Below are positions 11,839 through 16,900 of a DNA stretch of 16,900 nt, piece by piece. The DNA comes from Kiritimatiellia bacterium. Its GTDB lineage: Bacteria > Verrucomicrobiota > Kiritimatiellia > RFP12 > UBA1067. Location of the stretch: positions 1-16,900 of the forward strand of contig JAEDMC010000047.1 in the NCBI GenBank assembly GCA_016303225.1, given 5' to 3'. Each line of letters begins with the position of its first letter. The first letter of the stretch is position 1. The notes beneath the pieces were generated by a model, which was given only the letters and a program-made list of their open reading frames with translations, was not told the origin of the DNA and made no database searches. Position numbers and translations under genes: made by a program.

Positions 11839-14555
11839 ACAAGCTTTTCATCATCGACCTGATGCCGTTCCTCTACAAGGGACACTTCGTGTTCCTGCGC
11901 AATCCGCGGATGACGGCGAGCGGTATCAACACGTCGGCGCTCCTCGGGCTGGCGAACGGGCTGCAGGCGATTCTCAAGAAGGAGCAGCCGACGCACGCGG
12001 TCCTCGCAATGGACCCGGGCGGGCCGACGTTTCGTCACGAGGCCTACGCGCCCTACAAGGCGCAACGGCAGAAGATGCCAGAAGACCTCGCGGCCTCGAT
12101 TCCCTATGCGTTCGAGCTCGCCGAGGCGCTGAAGATTCCCGTCGTGCGCGTCGAGGGATTCGAGGCGGATGACGTGATGGGCACTTTGGCGGTGAAGGGC
12201 GCGGCGGCGGGATTCGACGTCTACATGGCGACGCCGGACAAGGACGCGGCGCAGCTCGTCCGCCCCGGCGTGAAGCTGTATCGTCCCGCCCACGCGGGCG
12301 ACGCTGCTGAGATCTACGACGAGGCGAAGGTCTGCGAGCATTGGCATCTCCGCGATCCGAAGCAGATGATCGACTACCTCGCGCTCGCGGGCGACACCGC
12401 GGACAACATCCCCGGCATTCGTGGTGTCGGCGAGAAGACGGCGACGGACCTCCTCTCCAAGTACGGCAGCGTCGAAGGCATTCTCGAGAACCAGGCGAAG
12501 CTCAAGGGCAAGCTTGCCGAGAAGGTCTTCGCTGGACGCGAGGATGCGAAGATCTCGAAGTTCTTGACGGCGATTAGAACCGACGTGCCGATCGAACCCG
12601 ATTGGGACGCCTATAAGCTCAATGGCGTCGACAAGGAGAAGCTCGCTGCGGTCTGCAAGAAGTTCGAGCTGAATCGGCTCGCGAAGGAGCTGCTCGGTGG
12701 CGAGGTGGAGGTGGAAGGTGGACAAAGGAATCTCAAATCCCTTTCTGACGTTCCCCACGACTACCGCTACGTCTCCACAGAGGCGGAGTCGCAGGAGCTT
12801 CTGGAGACGCTGATGGCGGCGTCGCGCGTCGCGTTTGACACGGAGACGACGGCGCGCGAGCCGGGGATGACGGCGACGGATGCGAAGACGTGCAAGCTGA
12901 TCGGGTTTTCGTTTGCGACGGAGAAGGGCAAGGCGTGGTATGTTGACGCCGGACTCATCGACATCTTTCGTCCGCTCTTCGCTGACCCGACGAAGACGCT
13001 CGTGGGCCTCAATGTGAAGTTCGACCGGGCGGTCCTGCATCGCTACGGCATCGGGTTCGCCTCGACGCCGCACGACGTGATGCTCGCGCATTACTGTCTC
13101 GATGCGGCGGCACGGCATGGAATGGACATGCTCGCCGAGCAGTATCTCGGTTATCGGACGATCCGCTTCAGCGAAGTCGCCGGCGAGCAGGAGCGCGGCA
13201 AGCCCGAGCCGACGCTTTTCGGCAAGGACATTGCGAAAGTGACCGACTACGCGGCGGAGGACGCCGATGTTACACTTCAGCTCGAAGATGCGATCAGGCC
13301 ATCGGCCTTGAGCCTTTCGTCTTCCGTCTCAAGCCCTTCGGCGCTTTCAGAGGTCGAGGAGCCGCTTGTGAAGGTGCTCCTGGAGATGGAGCGCGAGGGC
13401 GTGAAGATCGACGTTGGCGCGCTGAAGGAGTACGGACGTGAACTGGACCGCGAGATCCTCGGCTTCACGCAGGAGATCCTGAAGTATGCGGATCCTGGGT
13501 TCAATCCGGACAGTCCGAAGCAGCTTGGCGAGCTGCTCTTCGGCAAACTCGGCTTGCCTGGAGGGAAGAAGACGGCGAGCGGACAGTGGTCGACGGATGA
13601 GAAGACGCTTTCGAAGCTCGCGGGGGAGCATCCGATCATCGCGTCCATTCTCGAATACCGGGCCTGCACGAAGCTCAAGTCGACGTATGTGGACAAGTTG
13701 TCGACGTTGATCGACGACCAAGGGCGTGTGCACACGACATACGCGCAGGCGTTCACGGAGACGGGGCGGCTTTCGTCGTCCGATCCGAACCTGCAGAACA
13801 TCCCGATTCGGACGGAACGCGGCAAGTTCATTCGCAAGGCGTTTGTGGCGCGGGACGAAGACCATGTCATCATTTCCGCCGACTACTCGCAGATCGAACT
13901 TCGGCTGATGGCGGCGATGTCCGGTGACACGGCGATGCTGGCGGCGTTCCGCAACGGCGAGGACATCCACCGCGACACGGCGAGCCGCGTTTACGACGTG
14001 ATGCCGGCGTTCGTGACGCCCGAGCAGCGTTCGGCGTGCAAGATGGTCAACTTCGGCATCATCTACGGCATCAGTGCGTTCGGCCTTTCCCAGCGGCTCA
14101 AGGTGCCGCGCAAGGAGGCTGCAGATCTCATTGAGACCTACTTCAAGCTCTATCCGTCCATAAAGGAGTTCATGGGCAGGGCGATTGCGAAGGCGCGCGA
14201 AAAGGGCTATGCCGAGACGGTGCTCGGACGCCGGCGGACGCTTCGCGACATCAATTCCCGCAATGCGACGGCGCGGCAGGCGGCCGAGCGCGACGCCATC
14301 AACACGCCGATTCAGGGAAGTGCCGCGGATCTCATCAAGATTGCAATGGTTCGGGTCGACCGCGCGATCAAGGCGGAGAACCTTCGCGCGAAGATGGTTT
14401 TGCAGATTCACGACGAACTTGTCTTCGATTGTCCGAAGGACGAGACGGAACGCCTGAAGGAGATTGTCCGCCGCGAAATGTCGACGGCGCTCGATTTCGG
14501 CGTTCCGCTGGAAGTCGGCATCGGCGAGGGGGCGAACTGGTTGGAAGCCCACTGA
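11835..14555 (+). CDS. polA: DNA polymerase I
   Basis: A 906-residue protein with all three classical domains. The 5' nuclease (about 1-285) has the TPDKDAAQLV segment and the helix-hairpin-helix (GDTADNIPGIRGVGEKTA). The 3'-5' proofreading domain starts with FDTETT (D335, E337), then NVKFDRAVL and the YAAEDADVT end, so it should be active. The polymerase domain has motif A SADYSQIELR (D683), motif B KMVNFGIIYG and motif C QIHDELVFD (H859, D860, E861). The protein does Okazaki primer removal, gap filling and repair. Odd: both interdomain junctions carry extra sequence coded by heptamer-phased arrays, near residues 290-305 (EVEVEGGQRN) and 488-502 (Ser-rich ALSLSSSVSSPSALS). The ATG overlaps the upstream stop (ATGA). 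The promoter for rhaB begins inside its last codons. Confidence 0.96.
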   Translation: MNKLFIIDLMPFLYKGHFVFLRNPRMTASGINTSALLGLANGLQAILKKEQPTHAVLAMDPGGPTFRHEAYAPYKAQRQKMPEDLAASIPYAFELAEALKIPVVRVEGFEADDVMGTLAVKGAAAGFDVYMATPDKDAAQLVRPGVKLYRPAHAGDAAEIYDEAKVCEHWHLRDPKQMIDYLALAGDTADNIPGIRGVGEKTATDLLSKYGSVEGILENQAKLKGKLAEKVFAGREDAKISKFLTAIRTDVPIEPDWDAYKLNGVDKEKLAAVCKKFELNRLAKELLGGEVEVEGGQRNLKSLSDVPHDYRYVSTEAESQELLETLMAASRVAFDTETTAREPGMTATDAKTCKLIGFSFATEKGKAWYVDAGLIDIFRPLFADPTKTLVGLNVKFDRAVLHRYGIGFASTPHDVMLAHYCLDAAARHGMDMLAEQYLGYRTIRFSEVAGEQERGKPEPTLFGKDIAKVTDYAAEDADVTLQLEDAIRPSALSLSSSVSSPSALSEVEEPLVKVLLEMEREGVKIDVGALKEYGRELDREILGFTQEILKYADPGFNPDSPKQLGELLFGKLGLPGGKKTASGQWSTDEKTLSKLAGEHPIIASILEYRACTKLKSTYVDKLSTLIDDQGRVHTTYAQAFTETGRLSSSDPNLQNIPIRTERGKFIRKAFVARDEDHVIISADYSQIELRLMAAMSGDTAMLAAFRNGEDIHRDTASRVYDVMPAFVTPEQRSACKMVNFGIIYGISAFGLSQRLKVPRKEAADLIETYFKLYPSIKEFMGRAIAKAREKGYAETVLGRRRTLRDINSRNATARQAAERDAINTPIQGSAADLIKIAMVRVDRAIKAENLRAKMVLQIHDELVFDCPKDETERLKEIVRREMSTALDFGVPLEVGIGEGANWLEAH
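12702..12750 (+). repeat. Heptamer-phased array at the 5' nuclease / proofreading junction of polA
   Basis: AGGTGG at 12703, AGGTGGA at 12709 and 12716, CAAAGGA at 12723, then 7-mer steps at 12730, 12737 and 12744. The first 14 bases are identical to rimO 134-147. AAAGGAAT (12725-12732) can pair with ATCCCTTT (12737-12744), with one mismatch, as a small hairpin. It is in frame and codes an acidic then polar linker. Confidence 0.65.
13298..13339 (-). repeat. Six-unit heptamer array at the proofreading / polymerase junction of polA
   Basis: On the + strand six consecutive 7-mers beginning GCC or GTC start at 13298, 13305, 13312, 13319, 13326 and 13333. On the minus strand they are of the AGAC/AGGC type. 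CGTCTTCCGTCTC at 13318-13330 is the exact reverse complement of era 3929-3941. CTTGAG (13307-13312) and CTCAAG (13328-13333) are inverted. It is in frame and codes a serine-rich linker. Confidence 0.7.
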
Positions 14556-14569
14556 TCTTTTGGTATAAT
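14541..14569 (+). promoter_or_regulatory. Promoter of rhaB (consensus-like, probably leaderless)
   Basis: -35 TTGGAA at 14541-14546, a 17-bp spacer, and a perfect -10 TATAAT at 14564-14569 with an extended TG at 14561-14562. The -35 lies inside the last codons of polA. The expected transcription start is about 14575-14577, at the ATG (14577). No Shine-Dalgarno sequence is present. No operator is recognised. Confidence 0.7.
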
Positions 14570-14576
14570 TCCAAGC

Positions 14577-15998
14577 ATGAGAAACTATCTTGCGGTTGAC
14601 ATCGGCGCGTCAAGCGGCCGTCACATCTTGGGACGGGTCGAGAACGGGAAGATCGTTCTTGAGGAAGTGTTTCGCTTTGACAACTCACAGGTCCGACAGA
14701 AAGGACACGACTGTTGGGACATCGACAAGCTCGTCGCATTTGTTCAGACCGGCATTGACGAGGCGATGAAGAAGGCGGAAATCGACTCCATCGGCCTCGA
14801 CACCTGGGGCGTGGACTTCGTCCTCTTGGACGAGAACGGCGACCGGTGCAGCGATGTGGTCGCCTATCGCGATACGCGGACGGCCGGGACGGATGCCGAA
14901 ATCGAGCGTGACGTCCTCTCGTTCGCCGACCTCTATTCGCGCGTCGGCATCCAGAAAACGAGCTTCAACACCATCTACCAGCTCTGGGCGCTCAAGAAGG
15001 AGCATCCGGAGCAGCTGGAGCGGGCGGCGCATTTCCTGACTGTGCCGGAATATCTCAACTACCGGTTGACGGGCAAGATCGTCCACGAGTACACCGACTC
15101 CTCGACGACGGCGCTCTTGGACGTGAAGAAGCGCGACTGGGACTTCGAGCTTATCGAAAAGCTCGGCCTTCCGACGCGCATCTTCGGCAAGCTGGAGATG
15201 CCGGGCGCGACGGTCGGCGAGTACAAGGGGGTCAAGGTCGTCCTGCCCGCACTGCATGATACGGGTTCTGCCTATCTGGCGGTGCCGGCGCGCGACGAGC
15301 GGGCCGTGTATCTCTCGAGCGGCACCTGGTCGGTTCTTGGTGTCGAAAGCGACCATCCGATCATCTCCAAGGCCGCCCGGCTCGCGAATTTCACGAACGA
15401 AGGCGGTGCCTGGGCGCGGTACCGGTTCCTCAAGAACATCATGGGTCTGTGGATGATTCAGTCCATCCGCCGCGAGTTGAACGGCACGAACTACGTCGAG
15501 GGCAAGGACGGCGAGGCGACAAAGGAGGCGCTGGCGAATCTGACGGACTATCGGCGCGGCCATCAGTATTCTTTCGCGGAGCTTTCCAACGTCGCCCGCG
15601 GCGAAAACGACTACAATGTCCTCGTCGACGTCAACGAGCAGCGGTTCATGAACCCCGACTCGATGATCGGCGAAGTGATGAAGGCGGCATCCGAAGACGG
15701 CCGCATGCCGACGACGATCGGCGAACTGATGCAGTGTGTCTACAAGTCGCTCGCCGAGTGTTATGCGCGCGAGATCCGGAGCCTCTCCGAGATTACGGGC
15801 GTCAACTACACGTCGATCAACATCGTGGGTGGCGGTTGTCAGGACCTCTATCTCAACGCACTGACGGCCGAGGCGACGGGGCTTGAGGTCTTCACCGGAC
15901 CGATCGAGGGTACCGCGATTGGCAACCTGATCGTCCAGATGATCGCCGCCGGCGAATTCAAAGACCTTGCCGAGGCCCGCGAGGCCATTCAGCGATAA
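14577..15998 (+). CDS. rhaB: Rhamnulokinase
   Basis: A cytoplasmic FGGY-family kinase that phosphorylates L-rhamnulose to L-rhamnulose 1-phosphate. At 473 residues it is close to the usual RhaB length. Landmarks: the first phosphate-binding strand AVDIGASSGRHILG (residues 6-19), the substrate region SIGLDTWGVDFVLLDENG, YRDTRT, and FNTIYQL with YLNYRLTG. The second lobe carries LPALHDTGSAYLAVP, YLSSGTWSVLG, and the ATP-lobe motif INIVGGGCQDLYLN. RhaB-like identity rather than another FGGY kinase is supported by these RhaB-typical stretches and by rhaA directly downstream. The ATG follows a strong promoter so closely that the message would have little or no leader. No regulator, aldolase or transporter of rhamnose is in the window. 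Confidence 0.93.
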   Translation: MRNYLAVDIGASSGRHILGRVENGKIVLEEVFRFDNSQVRQKGHDCWDIDKLVAFVQTGIDEAMKKAEIDSIGLDTWGVDFVLLDENGDRCSDVVAYRDTRTAGTDAEIERDVLSFADLYSRVGIQKTSFNTIYQLWALKKEHPEQLERAAHFLTVPEYLNYRLTGKIVHEYTDSSTTALLDVKKRDWDFELIEKLGLPTRIFGKLEMPGATVGEYKGVKVVLPALHDTGSAYLAVPARDERAVYLSSGTWSVLGVESDHPIISKAARLANFTNEGGAWARYRFLKNIMGLWMIQSIRRELNGTNYVEGKDGEATKEALANLTDYRRGHQYSFAELSNVARGENDYNVLVDVNEQRFMNPDSMIGEVMKAASEDGRMPTTIGELMQCVYKSLAECYAREIRSLSEITGVNYTSINIVGGGCQDLYLNALTAEATGLEVFTGPIEGTAIGNLIVQMIAAGEFKDLAEAREAIQR

Positions 15999-16001
15999 CA
16001 A

Positions 16002-16022
16002 TTCCAACCTCAGACATCAAAC
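16002..16022 (-). repeat. Three-unit heptamer array between rhaB and rhaA, minus orientation
   Basis: Read on the minus strand, three 7-mers (from 16022, 16015 and 16008 downward) fit GTTTGAT, GTCTGAG and GTTGGAA, the same GTTTGAN family found on the + strand before ribBA and the TPR gene, but more decayed. It fills most of the 28-base rhaB-rhaA spacer, so no Shine-Dalgarno precedes rhaA. Confidence 0.5.
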
Positions 16023-16026
16023 GACC

Positions 16027-16900
16027 ATGAGCTACAACGAAGCGAAGAAGAAGTATGCCAAGATCGGCATTGACACGGAAAAGGTCCTGAAGGATCTCAA
16101 CAAGATCGCCATTTCCCTCCATTGCTGGCAGGGCGACGACGTCGGCGGGTTCGAGACCACGGGTGGCGCCTCGGGCGGCATTCAGACGACCGGCAACTAT
16201 CCGGGCAAGGCCCGCACGCCCGAGGAGCTGCAGAAGGACCTCGAGTTCGCGCTCGCGCTCATTCCCGGCAAGCACCGTGTGAACCTGCACGCCTGCTACG
16301 GCATCCACAAGGACAAGGTCATTGACCGCGACAAGCTCGACATCGAGAACTTCAAGCCGTGGGTCGTGTGGGCTAAGAAGGTCGGCGTGAAGCTCGACTT
16401 CAATCCGACGTTCTTCTCGCATCCGAAGGCTGCGGACGGCCTGACGCTCTCCAATCCCGATCCCGAGATCCGCAAGTTCTGGATCAAGCACGGCATCCAG
16501 TGCCTCAAGATCGCCGAGTACTTCGGCAAGGAGCTGAAGAGTCCGTGCTCGATCAACTACTGGATGCCGGACGGCTACAAGGACGAGCCATCTGACCGTC
16601 TCGGGCCGCGTCAGCGCATGGCGGACTCGCTTGACAATATCTTCAAGTACAAGTACGACAAGAAGACCTGCATTCCGCTGCTCGAGTCGAAGCTCTTCGG
16701 CATTGGTGTCGAGAGCTACACCGTCGCCTCGCACGAGTTCGTGATGTGGTATGCGATGAAGGCGAAGATCCTCGGTCTTTTGGATATGGGACACTTCCAC
16801 CTCTCGGAGAACGTGGCGGACAAGATCAGTTCGTTCCTGATGACGTTCGGCAAGGTCGCGTTCCACATCTCGCGTCCGGTCCGCTGGGACTCCGACCACG
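16027..16900 (+). CDS. rhaA: L-rhamnose isomerase, 5' part (runs off window end)
   Basis: Converts L-rhamnose to L-rhamnulose, the substrate of RhaB. 291 complete codons are present; no stop is reached by 16900. The reading frame starts MSYNEAKKKYAKIGID. The family's signature stretches follow: SLHCWQGDDVGGFE, GGIQTTGNYPGKAR, VNLHACYGIH, LDFNPTFFSHP and the conserved ADGLTLSNPD. Then come PDGYKDEPSDRLGPRQR, ESKLFGIGVESYTVASHEF, DMGHFH and SRPVRWDSDH, which include the metal-binding and active-site region. Colinearity with RhaA of enterobacteria is clear throughout, and about 125 more residues would be expected past the window. The ATG lies 28 bases after rhaB with no Shine-Dalgarno but a degenerate heptamer array. 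Confidence 0.96.
   Translation, partial: MSYNEAKKKYAKIGIDTEKVLKDLNKIAISLHCWQGDDVGGFETTGGASGGIQTTGNYPGKARTPEELQKDLEFALALIPGKHRVNLHACYGIHKDKVIDRDKLDIENFKPWVVWAKKVGVKLDFNPTFFSHPKAADGLTLSNPDPEIRKFWIKHGIQCLKIAEYFGKELKSPCSINYWMPDGYKDEPSDRLGPRQRMADSLDNIFKYKYDKKTCIPLLESKLFGIGVESYTVASHEFVMWYAMKAKILGLLDMGHFHLSENVADKISSFLMTFGKVAFHISRPVRWDSDH

Noticed and set aside
11751..13118. Long minus-strand open frame (455 codons) opposite prepilin peptidase and polA
   Set aside because: It is the complement of well-conserved plus-strand coding sequence, Arg/Leu-rich, with no recognisable domain; a GC-bias shadow. The same holds for minus frames at 2616-3698, 13347-14552, 14685-16007 and 15958-16899.
15958..16026. 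Terminator between rhaB and rhaA
   Set aside because: No stem with a T run is present; the two genes are consecutive pathway steps and most likely co-transcribed.

Overview
The window looks like a piece of a GC-rich bacterial chromosome. Every recognised gene lies on the + strand and the genes are packed tightly, many with 4-base stop/start overlaps. I see no rRNA, tRNA, CRISPR array, insertion sequence, prophage or terminator. Gene content (Ton/Tol-type TPR-ExbB-ExbD block, L-rhamnose catabolism, RpiB-GlyA fusion) and composition suggest a Gram-negative member of the PVC superphylum, perhaps Kiritimatiellota/Verrucomicrobiota from an anaerobic gut-type habitat. That placement is inference from gene content, not from a marker gene.

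Layout. 1-1772: the 3' part of rimO (ribosomal protein S12 methylthiotransferase), overlapped by a HAD-like protein of unknown role. 1781-4517: an extended -10 promoter and strong Shine-Dalgarno lead into one 559-codon ORF fusing ribose-5-phosphate isomerase B to serine hydroxymethyltransferase, then era. 4528-8031: a translationally coupled four-gene envelope block: secreted TPR protein, ExbB/TolQ proton channel, ExbD-like protein lacking the usual membrane Asp, and a small membrane-anchored protein of unknown family. 8046-14555: a housekeeping run of pyrE, ribBA, gpsA, prepilin peptidase and polA. 14541-16900: a promoter with a 17-bp spacer immediately before rhamnulokinase (probably a leaderless transcript), then rhaA, cut by the window end.

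The most unusual signal is not a gene. At nine places, short degenerate arrays with a 7-bp period interrupt or connect the genes; a tenth place (era, about 4241-4285) is possible. The units fall into a few related word families (GTTTGAN, AGNTGGN, AGACGGN and its complement GTCNNNN). Four arrays occupy or border gene junctions (era/TPR, pyrE/ribBA, gpsA/prepilin peptidase, rhaB/rhaA). There they supply stop codons, start codons, possible ribosome binding sites and, in the TPR gene, most of the signal peptide. The other five lie in frame inside conserved genes (rimO, era, ribBA, and polA twice), at loops or domain junctions where they add residues not expected for the family. A 14-mer is shared between the rimO and polA arrays, and a 13-mer of the era array recurs as its reverse complement in polA, so these are one dispersed repeat family that is tolerated even inside core genes. 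I know of no named element that matches it; heptanucleotide STRR repeats of cyanobacteria are the nearest analogue I can recall.
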